A stretch of 64,000 nt of DNA from Lactifluus volemus. Its lineage: Eukaryota; Basidiomycota; Agaricomycetes; Russulales; Russulaceae. The notes under the pieces are model-generated. The model was not told where the DNA came from, did not search any database, and was given only the letters and a program-made list of their open reading frames with translations. The translations under genes were made by a program, and so were the position numbers. The stretch spans positions 1 through 64,000 of the forward strand of contig WTXI01000034.1 in NCBI GenBank assembly GCA_022376515.1, given 5' to 3'. This document shows, one piece after another, positions 45,386 through 56,364 of this stretch; position 1 is the stretch's first letter; the number at the start of each line of letters is the position of its first letter.

Positions 45386-46219
45386 TCACCACGGGTACGA
45401 GATGTAAGCAAGACATGGGATATTGTACTCCACAAAGTTGCCGTCAAAGTGAGAAACCCACCCCTTAGAAAACATGGTCAAAAACATGCGCCCAGTAGGT
45501 AGCGAGGACTTCTCCCAACCCCGGACACGTCGCCTGGAGTGCTTAAAGAGTCTACGTGTCCTGTGTGCAGTTGACACAAGGGTGTCACCAGAACTCGTAC
45601 TTGTCCCATCTACCGCCATTAAGAAAGTGACCTGGATCTGGTTTTCGAGAATATCTCCGCGCTTCTCACGGTCCTCGAAATGGCGCGCCCCGCCTTTATC
45701 AGGTGGTGCCTGAAACACTGCGATGGCGTCGGCAGAGTATGGAGACGGATATGATTCCTCCGACGTCGAGGGGAATGGTACGCGGTCTCCGAAAGACGAT
45801 TGACATGTGCTGGAGGAACTTCTCTGGCTACTTTGGTCGTTATTTCCGTTCGTCGCTGTCGTCGCATGTGAAAAATATCGAGGAAAGTTCACGAGATGCT
45901 TCATATTGCCGGACGAAGAGTATTGGGAATGGGACGCTAGCATTCCGCCACACTGATTGTGAACATTCGTATCTTCACTGTCATGTCGTGCCCTGATTTT
46001 GGCATATTTCTTCCTTGCATCGCGGTGAAGGCTGCTTTGCCAGCTGGAAATTGTGTGCAGCGATGGCGGGCTACGAACGCTCGCGTCGAGTCGACCCCCG
46101 AAACAAGATACAGTGGGACTGGAATTTGAAGGAGGAATAAACGGCTCATGTTCAGAGCGAGGGACAGGCAAGTTTTCATCTACGCGATCCTTGAACACGA
46201 AAGAGCAAGGCGGGTGCAA
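45386..46219 (-). CDS. U3: U-type C-terminal ORF, unknown function
   Basis: An open frame of 277 aa, colinear with the 291-aa ORF of U1 (shared FKDRVDENLPVP, SCFGGRLD, RDARKKYAKIRARHD, NMKHLVNFPRYFSHATTATN, SPYSADAIAVFQAP, CLAYIS), with substitutions and small in-frame gaps. No domain recognised. Unlike U1, it is joined directly to the decayed exon-2 homologue without the 850-bp insert. As in U1, the upstream exons are broken, so expression from the usual start is doubtful. The ORF might be translated from its own Met or be a decaying last exon. Confidence 0.5.
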   Translation of the reverse strand: MHPPCSFVFKDRVDENLPVPRSEHEPFIPPSNSSPTVSCFGGRLDASVRSPPSLHTISSWQSSLHRDARKKYAKIRARHDSEDTNVHNQCGGMLASHSQYSSSGNMKHLVNFPRYFSHATTATNGNNDQSSQRSSSSTCQSSFGDRVPFPSTSEESYPSPYSADAIAVFQAPPDKGGARHFEDREKRGDILENQIQVTFLMAVDGTSTSSGDTLVSTAHRTRRLFKHSRRRVRGWEKSSLPTGRMFLTMFSKGWVSHFDGNFVEYNIPCLAYISYPW

Positions 46220-47340
46220 GGAAACTGTTCATATAATGACACCTCCCAGGAGACTTGAGGGTTTTGGAGAAGCACTGGCACTGGCAAACGACTCGAAGGT
46301 ATGTGTTGTATTAGTGGCGAAAAGCGGGAAATGCGTCTATCAATGTTGAGGCGATGGGGACGGTTGGCGATGCGTGGAAGTGAGCTTGCAGTATCAGCCA
46401 AAAGACTCACGTGACGTAGACGCCGTGCCACGAGTGAGTGGTGTATTCCTGCTGAGCACATCTCAATGGAAGTTGTCTTTATTGCTACTGGTGTTACGGG
46501 TGATGGCAAGACGCAGATGAAGCCTCTAGTGGCTGGTGACAAGGTTAGCGAAGAAACACGGGATAATCCAGCAAGCAACAAGCCGACGGAATTGTCACGA
46601 TCCCCCATTAGAGTACGAGGGGGCATGGACTGGTGTAGATTCTCCTGAGCATAAAGAGGTTGACTCGCTTCCGGGTTGCAATCATTACCGATCTTTCGTG
46701 ACGTCCGCATAAGATGCTCGTTCTGAGAAGAAACGGGGACAGTTAGGGTTCAGCTCGTTTGATATAGAAACATCGGACGGTGACATCTTGGACTCCGCGT
46801 AAGTTGTTACGTTGCGCCACACGGGAAGCATTTGCTGTGAGTATATTGTATGACCTAGAGACAGGTAGGGTAAGCACCGTATCGTTTCGTGGATCATCAG
46901 CGCCGGTGAGCAGACAGCTCCGGGTAAGGATCACAAGCACTGGTATTGGTAGACACGTGGACTCACCTGTGCAGCTCAACGCTGTGCCTCGGCCCCCGTA
47001 AGGAGCTCGCCAGCATCTCCTGGCCGAGCTGCCATCCGAGGACGGCCTGACGTTGGGGCAGATTGGCTACGTGCATGATCAGTTCCCTTGGTCTACGGTG
47101 CTCGGACGACAGCTACCACAGAGCTAACACCTCCAGTATCCTCAACGTGCTCATCCAAAGGCTCGTTTCTAGTCCCGACCCTCGCATGAGATATACTTTG
47201 CCATGTTGCTCCACCATTTGCTTGTTTAATTTGACATCGGATCGGTCAGACTTCTGGCGTACATTCACAGGTTTTGACTGGTTGACACGGGGCTGCAAAT
47301 GAAGCCAGACGAGGTATCATCGGAACGAAGTGTTGAATTT
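46220..47340 (-). pseudogene. U3: decayed 5' exons of the family
   Basis: Exon-2 homology with broken frame at 46900-46220 (LTGADDPRNDTVLTLPVS, MRTSRKIGNDCNPEASQ) and a first-exon remnant at about 47300-46985. The breaks largely coincide with those in U1 and U2. It is divergent from gene C. Confidence 0.55.
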
Positions 47341-47439
47341 GGAGGAGTATGAAAGCTCGCTTGGGCTCCGATATCCACAATTAGGTTTTAACTATCACGT
47401 GAAAAGGCCGCGGCTCATCACACACCTTGAGCTCAAGGA

Positions 47440-47900
47440 TTTCATGGATCGGCATACTTTGAACAGGTTTTGTAGGCGCGGCAATACACCAACACGGGTT
47501 TAGAAGATTCGGACGTTACCATCGAAGTGATCGAACACGACAGTCGTATGTATATGAAGGCTCTGATAACGCATGTTCGACGGTGTGTTGTGTTAGCCAC
47601 TAAAGCGAAGGGAGATTTCATGTCAATCCTGAGTCTCTCTCGCATAGAGCAGATTGCGTTGGCCTGGCTCGTGCCTTGGAAGATTTGGTGACAGCCATGC
47701 CGTAAAGTATCTTGTCGGATATCATTTACAGTATCCCGGAGGAAACGAGGGCCTTCTTGAGTACTGCCGTCAAGGTAAACCGGAAAGTGCTGACAAGCCA
47801 CGAGTAAACAGCATGGCGCCTCAATCCCACCCTAGCCCTCAGCATATTTGAGCGAATGCATTCCCTAGGCCTCAGGTACATATCACTATCACTTCGTTCT
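47440..47900 (+). promoter_or_regulatory. Conserved upstream block of gene C
   Basis: Closely matches the block before B: CGTAAAGTATCTTGTCGG, ATATCATTTACAGTATCC, GAGTACTGCCGTCAAGG, and CATATTTGAG at 47843-47852, 49 bp before the start codon. The same short upstream ATG frame as in B begins at 47814 (MAPQSHPSPQHI). Confidence 0.5.
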
Positions 47901-50900
47901 ATGGATCCCCTCATTGTACCAGACAAGGACATCCGACATACTCCTCCAAGTGTGCGTCAGAGCGACGACGGAAAGATGGATCTGGGATCTCAACAGGCAA
48001 ATGATGGACCTCATGCGAGGGTCGAGGCTAGAAGGGTGCCCTTGAGTGAGCACCTTGAGAGTACTATAGGAGTTAGCTCCACTGTAGAGTTCGTCGAAGA
48101 ATCGCGGGCCAGGGGAACTATTTCTGCACGTAGCAAATCTACTACTGCCCCATCACAGAATCGAGCTGCACAGGTGAGTTCTTGCATCCAATCAATACCT
48201 GTGCTTGTGATTCTTAACAGGGTCATCTTCCGCAGCCTTCCGCTGGTGTTGACGATCCACGAACCCAAGCAGCGCGTGCCATACCCGTCTCCAAGTCGTA
48301 CAGTAGACTCACACCAAATGTCCCCGGTACGCTGCAACGTGAGAGCCCAGGCTCAATATCACGGTCTACAACCTCGCTATTGGACGAGAAGAATCCCCCA
48401 ACTATCCCAGTTTCTCCTCAGAACATACAGCTTGTGCGGACATCGCGAAAGACTGGTAGTAATGGTTCCTCAAGTCACCCAGAAGCCATGGAGACGAGTA
48501 GATCTTCCGATGCACATAAGGATCCACATCGTGAAGTACATGCAAAATCTCGAATGGAGGATCGTAGTTCTTCCGTCCAGTCCCTTGCGTGGTCATCTTC
48601 GTCACATTTGCCATGGGGAGCTCCATCTGCGTCTTCGTTGCCATCACCCCCACCACCAGCAGCAATAACGAAAGCTTCCAGTAGTACTAGTATGTGTCAA
48701 ACGAAGGATACACCTCCAGTTGAACCTGAAAGGAGACTTGGCTCAAGTGCCACCTCCGGGAGAAGTCACGTGGATCTTCCGACTGCCCTTGACGCCGTGC
48801 CTAAGCAAGTTGCGGTGACAGTAGAACCCGCTCCGCACCAGCAATCATCCGCACCGCCTCGAATTGACAGAAGCACTTCCCGTTTTCAACAGCTCAACCA
48901 ACACAACACGGTGTCCTCCGAGTCGTTTGCTAGTGGCACTACCTCTTCAATCCCCGTAAGCCTCTCAGGAGGTGCCATTAGACGAACAGGCTCTTCGCAC
49001 CCCCGCCACGGACCCGATAACGACGCTTCACGCGTAGATAGAACCAGTGTTCCAGACACTGCCAGACCATGGGACAGAACGGATGACTTACCCCCGCCTC
49101 CTAAGGCATCTGCTCCACGCGATCAACCTTCGAACAAAGTTTTGGCTGAGCCTAGTGCCAGTGTGGAAACATCTTCCCTTTTTACACCATATGTTTCACC
49201 GGCGAGAAAAAAGGGAGATATGGCGGACAGCCCCAGTCATGGAACGACACGGAAGGAAGGTATGTGCACGTATATATCTGTCATTTTGCGCAGTCGCTGA
49301 CTCCTTCATTAGTCTCACATAGCAGCTTAACCACGCAGGGTCGAAGCATAAATCCCACTTTGCCGGAAGCGGAGGCCATCGAGGGACATGGTGACAACCT
49401 TCGTGACTCGCCGCTGCCGTCCCATTCTTTAGCAGTGCCGCAAAGTCAAGGTGACCCTGCAGCAAAAAGAGAGCCATCATCAAGCATGAGCATTTCAAGG
49501 GAGATGTCTCAGACGCCCATGGATAGTCGTACGCACAAGAAAACTCCTTTAGATCGCATAGAACATAGCCACCCATCATCCTCTAGTCCATCCGGACAAC
49601 CCCACACACACACCGACAGTGCTACATACTCGGATATCCCAACAAGAAGCCGAGCTGAACCTGGTCATTCGGAGCCAACGAGGCAAGAGGGCGCAGAGGG
49701 GGGTAGACAAGTTGGGGACGATGGACGGCAGGGAGGCGGCATCTCAAGAAAGACAACCGAAACCATGCGCTCGCCTCCTACAGAGGCATTGTCTTCTCCA
49801 CCAGAGAAACTTTCCAACAAAGCTTTGGAGGCCACTGATGCAAGTTCTCTCCCTCCCACACTACTTGATTCACCAGCAAACAGAAACCGGGAGATGCCGG
49901 CCAGCCCCACTAATAGAACCACTCGAAAGGAAGGTGTGTGTACGGGTAAATCTGTCATTTTTCCCTGTTGCTGATTCCCTTGTAAGTCTTAGATGGTGAT
50001 TCAAGCACGCGGGTTCGACACATTTCGACAGCAGCGGAACCGACCGAGGGACAGGGTGTCAACGTTCGTGATCCGTCACGGCCGCCTCTCCAATCTTTAG
50101 CGGTGCGCCAGGGTGAAAGTGACCCTGTTTCTAAACGAGAGCCTTCATCAAGCATGGGCATCTCAAGTGAGATGTCCCAGACGACCACGGATAGTCTTAC
50201 GCGTATAAAAGCTCCTCTCGATTGCATAGATAATAGCCAGCCGTCGTCCTCGCCAAGTCTGTCTAACCTACCCTCCACTCGCACCCCCGCTAGCAGTAGT
50301 ACACAGTCGAGTATCCCAATGAGCATGACTGAACCCAGTCGTTCGGGGTCAACGAGACCAGAGGGCGCGGGGGATGGTGGACATACTGGAGACGGTGGAT
50401 GGCAGGGAGGCAACAGCTCAAGAAGGACAACCGAAGCCAGCCGCTCACCTCCTTCCGTTGCAAGAGAAGTCGCGGAGGTAGGGCGAAAGCGAACTCGTTG
50501 CCGGATACTGGCACTGTGTCATATTTTGAGATTCAACTGTTTGTTTAACTGTACGCCATTCTCTATGGTCCAGTTTTGTTCCATCTCACTACTGTACTAG
50601 CCGGCCTCCAAATGTCGTTCCCTCCACGTACGGCGAATGGCTCCGCCGCCGCCGACTTTGCATTGTTCATGCATCCCTCCACATATTGGGACACTGCCAG
50701 TAAGTGGTATGCCTTCGACCGGATCCCACCACACCTAGTAAAGGAACCCTTGGACATACGCTTCGAGTGTGAAGTCGTCTCCGAGCGCGGTATCGAGACC
50801 TTGTCTGGGGTGATCCTTTTCCCAGACCTTAGCATGTGCTGGTACTCGGTAATATATGGAATTGGATGCATCAAGCGCTCGGCTCGCTTTCGGCGATGCC

Positions 50901-51511
50901 CCAAGCCCATGTCTGGCGCTGCATTGCGACGAGCAGCGGAGACCTACGGCGCGGCTGTGGCAAAATTTGCCAACGATGCCGCAGCATCCGGCAAGGTCGT
51001 GGACAGCGGCGAGTGTTGGGATGTCGCGCACGAGGGGCTCAAATCTGCCGCCTCTCTTTTCGGGGATGATGATGCCCCAGTTCCGAGCACCTCCCGCGCA
51101 CATGGACATTTAATCTTCTGCGGAAAACCCGGGATGGGCAGATGGCGTGGTGGGGATGACCGGCTCCGCAGGGGCGATATTGTCGAGTGGCGTTCGGCGC
51201 GCATTGGCAAGGCACAGGGAGGTGCCTTCGCTACCCTGGGCAACCCTGATCACACTGCTGTCCTTGTTCAAGATACTGTCCCCCGCGGTGTTGTCGTAGA
51301 TGGAAAAAGTATCAACCCTGCCAATGTTGGTGTTTTGACAGTCGTCGAACAGTCGCCGGGGCACACGCCCAAACAGAATTCATATGACCTCGCTAAGTTA
51401 CGGGCGGGAGAAGTCTGGGTTTACCGTCCGGTGTCGATGGTCGAGTATCTAGGCTCGACGTTGAGTATCAATATTCCCACTGGGCTTGATGTCTGTAGTG
51501 ATTATGAGTAA
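47901..51511 (+). CDS. Gene C: Ser/Pro-rich protein with BBC1/AIM3-like domain, 1130 aa
   Basis: Five exons: 47901-48173, 48236-49259, 49313-49933, 49987-50550 and 50601-51511, all in phase. It is the same design as B but lacks two internal low-complexity exons and part of the third. The last intron is 50 bp (54 in A and B), which makes an unspliced reading look frameshifted. Spliced, N|SGLQMSFPP matches N|SELQTELQMSFPP in B. The domain (residues 828-1130) keeps GECWD (Cys966), DHTAV (His1045), VVEQSPGHTPKQNSYDL and GEVWVYRPVSM. A small insertion (SKW for a shorter AW) and substitutions distinguish it from B. It converges on gene F. The protein is probably cytoplasmic, as there is no signal peptide or membrane segment. 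Confidence 0.8.
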
Positions 51512-51982
51512 TTCATTGAGAATCCCCATGCCAGAGATGACCTCTTTTATATATATCCGGATCATATGTAGGTTTGAGAGCGGCAATTGTGGCTCAGCCA
51601 GTGGTTGGCCCATGTGTCGATTGCTGTGAGTTTGGCCTCGCGTCGTTGATAGCTGATGGTGTGTAAGTTAATTCGCGGTGGCTGGGTGATGTGCAAAGAT
51701 GTGCACCCCGGGCCACGGTCCGGCTCCAATGCGCCAAGTATCGTTCTTCTTGTTCTGCAACGTCCCTCTCGGTTCCATCTTCTGCGCCCTCTCGAACTCG
51801 CCCGTGCTCCTTGGAGTACGTTCACCAGTAATCGTCATATCACAAATTTCACAACATAACAGAGTGTATAGTTGACATAAATGACAATACAGTAAGGATA
51901 GCGCAAACCTAACGTGACAATGAGAAATGAGGCTTTAATGAGGTGTTATGAGCGGTAGTATTGATCCTGGCTGTGATTGTTC
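51512..51982. other. Convergent spacer between C and F
   Basis: Begins with the shared BBC1-type 3' flank (CCCCATGCCAGAGATGACC). 51690-51760 (CCCGGGCCACGGTCCGGCTCC) resembles 55975-55995. A minus-strand frame at 51825-51562 is not recognisable. No gene called. Confidence 0.45.
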
Positions 51983-54900
51983 CTAGCCCCTCCAACAACA
52001 TCGTGAGCCGCTGTGTTGCCCTGTATGTGAGCCATTTATTGGCAGAATGGAATCAGCAACACAGAAGCATAACAGCTTCGGTGTATGCATACCTGAAGCA
52101 CCCGTAATGGTTTTCATATTCGCCGACACAGAGCCCTTACCACGTCCCGAGCCCGAAAACTTCTGGACAGAACGCTCATGGGGTAAAGTGTTGGTCCGGC
52201 ACTTGAACGTGCAAGACAAGCACGAACTGAACCACCGGGGACAACATCCACAGGTCAGTTCTGTTTCTGTCAGGTAATTTGCTCCCCGTGGTTCTGGCGG
52301 TTCAGAATCAGCGATACAGAAGCACGACGGACTCGGTATACGCATACCTGAATACTGCATGCCCATTTCCGTAGTTGAGGACGCACGAGGCAAGCCCCGT
52401 CTGGACGACTCAGCCACATCTCTCGATCTTCCACCTTCTTGCGGCCTCTGAGAGGCCAACCCCATTGGGGCTGTTCGAACAGGCTCAGTGTCTATGGTCG
52501 TATCGCGTCCCGCGGTTACCGAACGTATCTCTCTTGGCATGTTATTTCCTCCCTGCTGTCCACCGCCTCCAGTTTGTCCCTCACTTCCATCACTCCCCAC
52601 AGCCTCTGGCCTCATCGACTCCAAATGACTGGGCCCAGTCCTGCTTCTATGTTCTATGCGAACTAGCGGCGAAGGTGTCTGAGAACTCTCTGTTACGTTC
52701 GATGAAGGTAGACTTGGCGAGGATGACGGCTGGCTATTTTCTATGCGATCGAGAGGGGATGAGATGCGCGTATGACTGTCCGTGGCTGTATGGGACATCT
52801 CTCCTGAGATGCCCTTGCTTGATGAAGGCTCTCGTTTAGAAACAGGGTCACTTTCACCCTGCCGCACCGTTGAAGATTTGAGAGGCGGTGGAGACGGGTC
52901 ACGAAGGTTGAGTGCATGTCCTTCGGTCGGCCCCCGTGCTGGCAAAGTGGATTCTTGTCTTCGAATCTGCGTGCTTGAATTACTCTTTAAGACTTACGAG
53001 ACAATCAGCAGCAGAGAAAAAAATGACGGATTTACACGTGCACATACCTTCCTCCGGTATGGTTCTATCAGTGGAGCTGGCCGGCATATCCCGGCTTTTT
53101 TTCGCTGGTGAATCAAGTAGTGTGGGAGGGAGAGAACTTGAATCAGTAGCCTCCAAAGGTTTGTTGGAAAGTTGATCGGGTGGAGAAGACAATGCCTTTG
53201 TAGGAGGCGAACGTATTGCTTCGGATGTCTTTCTTGAGATGCCGCCTCTCTGCTGTCCCCCGTCTCCAATTTCTCTACTGCCCTCTGCGCCCTCCGGCCT
53301 CGTTGTCTCCGAGTGACTGGGCTCAGTCCGGCTTCGTGTTGGGATAGCCGAGCTTGAAGCACTGTCGGTGTGTGTGAGAGGTTGTCCGGACGGTGTATGC
53401 GAGGATGATGGATGGTTATGATCTGAAGGAGATTTCGTGCGCGTACGACTATCAATGGGCGTCTGAGACTTCTCCCTCGAAATTCCTATGCTAGATGATG
53501 GCTCTCTTTTCGCCGCAGGGTCACCTTGACCCTGACGCACTGCGGACGGTGGCGACGGGTCACGAAGGTTATCGCCATGTCTCTCGGTGGGCTCCGCTGC
53601 CGGCAAAGTGGGTTTTGGACTTCGACCCTGCGTGGTCGAGCTACTATGTAAAACTAACGAGGAAATTAGCGACATCGCAAATCACATTTTTAGACGTTCA
53701 CGCACCTTCCTTGCGTGTCGTTCCATCACTGGCGCTGTCCATCGTTTCCCCCTTTTTCCTCGCCAGTGTATCATGTGGTGTTGAAAGGAAAGGTATTTCA
53801 GCACTGGCACTAGGGTCGACCAAAGCTTTGTTTGAAGGTTGGTCGCGCGGAGAAGACAATGCCTTAGCAGGAAGCGGGGGTAAGCCACCCCATGATCTTG
53901 CAGTGTCTGGAGCACTAGCGCCATCTGCGCGTGATGCGTTGTTATCGGATCCGTGGCGAGGGTGGGAGGAGCCTGATCGTCTAATGACACCTCCTGGGAG
54001 ACTTGAGGGGATTGGAGAGGCAGTGCCACTAGCAGACGACTCGGGCGACACGGTATCATGTTGGTTTGGCTGCTGAAAACGGGAAGTGCTCCTGTCAATT
54101 CGAGGCGGTGCGGATGATTGCTGGTTCGGAGCGGGTTCTGTTGTCACCGGAATACGCTCAGGCACAGAATCAGGGGCAGTCGGAAGATCCACGTGACTTC
54201 GCCCGGAGGTGGCACGTGAGCCAAGTCTCCTTTCAGGTTCACCTGGAGATGTATCCTTCGTTTGACGCATACCACTGGAAGCTTTCGTTGTCGCTGCTGG
54301 CGGTAGGAGTGATGGCAGAGAAGGCGTGGGTGGAGCTCCCCATGGTAAATGTGACGAAGATGACCGCGCAAGAGACTGGACGGAAGAACCACGATCCTCC
54401 ATTCGAGATTTTGCATGTACTTCACGATGTGGGTCCCTGTGTGTATCGGAAGAACCAGATCTACTCGCCTCTGCGGCTTCTGGGTGACTTGAGGAACCAT
54501 CACCACCAGCCTTTCGCGGTGTCCGCACAAGCTGTATGTTCTGAGGAGAAACTGGGATAGGTGGGGGATTCTTCTCGTCCAATAGCGAGGTTGTAGACCG
54601 TGATATGGAGTCTGGACTCTCACGTTGCGTCGTACCGGGGACATTTGGTGTGAGTCTACTGTATGACTTGGAGATGGGTATGGCACGCGTTGCTTGGGTT
54701 CGTGGATCGTCGGTATCAGTGGAAGGCTGCGGAAGATTACCCTTGTTAAATCACAAGCACGGGATTTATTATGCGCGAGGACTCACCTGTGCAGGTCGAT
54801 TCCGTGCATCGGCTTTCGCGTCGAGTTCAATGGTATCTCCACGCCAAGCTGGGTGGCCTGAGGTGGCTGCTGGGGCAGTAGTAGATTTGCTACGTGCAGG

Positions 54901-55140
54901 AGTCGTTTCCCTGACCCGCGATTCTTCGACGAAACCTGCCGCGGAGCTAACGCCTGTATTACCCTCAAGGCGTTCACTCAAAGGCACCCTTCCAGCCTCG
55001 ACCCTCGCATGAAGTTCACTTTGCCTCGCGGCTTCATCATTTGCCTGTTGAGATCCCAGATCCACCATTCCGTCGTCATTCTGGCGTAGATTCGGAAGAG
55101 TTTGTCGGGTTTCCTTGTCTGGTATAATGGGGATATCCAT
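51983..55140 (-). CDS. Gene F: Ser/Pro-rich protein with short Cys tail, 954 aa
   Basis: Exons on the minus strand: 55140-54787, 54726-53706, 53653-53048, 52992-52348, 52293-52093 and 52020-51983, all in phase. It starts MDIPIIPDKETRQTLPN. Exons 2-4 carry the common modules (SPQNIQLVRTPRK, HPRHGSDNNASRADGAS, KREPSSSMGIS-like, RPEAVGSDGSEGQTGGGGQ). Exon 5 encodes CGCCPRWFSSCLSCTFKC, and the 38-nt last exon encodes QHSGSRCCWRG. The last two introns (54 and 72 bp) are multiples of three without stops, so unspliced forms would also be open. The Cys clusters recall a small zinc-binding or lipidated tail, but no family is recognised. The layout is the same as D and E. Confidence 0.72.
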
Positions 55141-55640
55141 GGAGCGAAGTGATGGTAAAATCTGGGGAGGGCCGCCGGGGTTCGCTCAAATATGCTAAGG
55201 GCTAGGGTAGCATTGAGGGCCACGCTCATTACTCGAGGCATGTTAGCGCCGTCTGTTCTCAACATGGTACTTTGACAGCAGTTACTGAGGCCCTCTGTTC
55301 TTCCCAAAAACGGAATGATATCGGAGTCAGACAACGGCGACAAGACGCATCTGCGGCACAGCTGTCACCAAAGCCTTGACCAAAAGCTTCCCAAGGAACG
55401 AGCCAAGCCAACACAATATACTGTATGCGAGAGAGGAAATCAGGGTTGGACTTGAAATCTCCCCTTTACTGCACTACTTACATGAATCAGCGTCTAACAA
55501 CATGCCATCAAACATGCGTCTTCAGTGCATCCGATGTCGTGTACTACGTTGTGCGTTTGAATCTTCGAACCCCATATCTGTGTATAATGTTGCGCCTACA
55601 CAGCTTCAAGTTGTCAAGCGGCCTCGGATGTGAAGCTGTG
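55141..55640 (-). promoter_or_regulatory. Conserved upstream block of gene F
   Basis: Same block as before E, including CTTTGACAGCAGT, CCCAAAAACGGAATGATATCGG and the upstream frame MSVALNATLALSIFERTP beginning at an ATG near 55230. Regulatory role inferred. Confidence 0.45.
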
Positions 55641-56364
55641 AAGCCTTGCAAGGTATTTAAATTTACCTGTGCGGGTTACAGCACGGTTCGTGGTTTCTTT
55701 CCCATGGGCGGTTTCTGGACTTTCCGTACGGTTTGGTGTCGATCATGTACTTACATGTTTTCCACTCATACGGTATGTTTTTCACACCCTTTTTACTGCA
55801 ACTACCTCATAATGAGTATGTTTTTCCCACACCTTCCAACGTACTGTCCGTCACACCGGTCTCCTTGCTGGCTTCACCATGTGTGGGTGGGCACAGCAAT
55901 TCACCCCAAAGGTGTAAGTGCCTTAGTCCTACGCTAACCAGTAGATGTGCGCAAAATGCATTTTGTCCTCACCGCGACCCAAGGTCCGGCTCAAACGCGC
56001 TACGTAGGTTATCTGACTGAGAATAATATTTTCCATAAAGGTACAGTCCAGTACTGTATGAGAAAAGGATGCATATGCGCAGTCTCACTCTCAATCACCC
56101 ATCACATCACAGATATTTCATATCATGACAGATCATAGTTGACATAAATGACAATAAGGATAGCGTTCAGCTACATAATCACGACGAATGACTGTCGTGA
56201 CGCAGATTTTGACCAGCTGTCGCGGGAATGCGAAGCGAAGCCAGACGAGGTATCATCGGAATAAGGCATGCTGAGTACTCGGGCTGTCCGTGTTGATAAC
56301 GCTGCTTCGACAGCAGTCCTCAGTGCTCACGAAGACCCTCCTTTCCTCCCACAAGTGGCAGAAA
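55641..56364. other. Spacer between F and H, no gene seen
   Basis: 55690-55830 is related to the D-G spacer. 56140-56360 is the 3' flank of H, similar to 12600-12682. No gene, tRNA or element ends were recognised. Confidence 0.45.
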
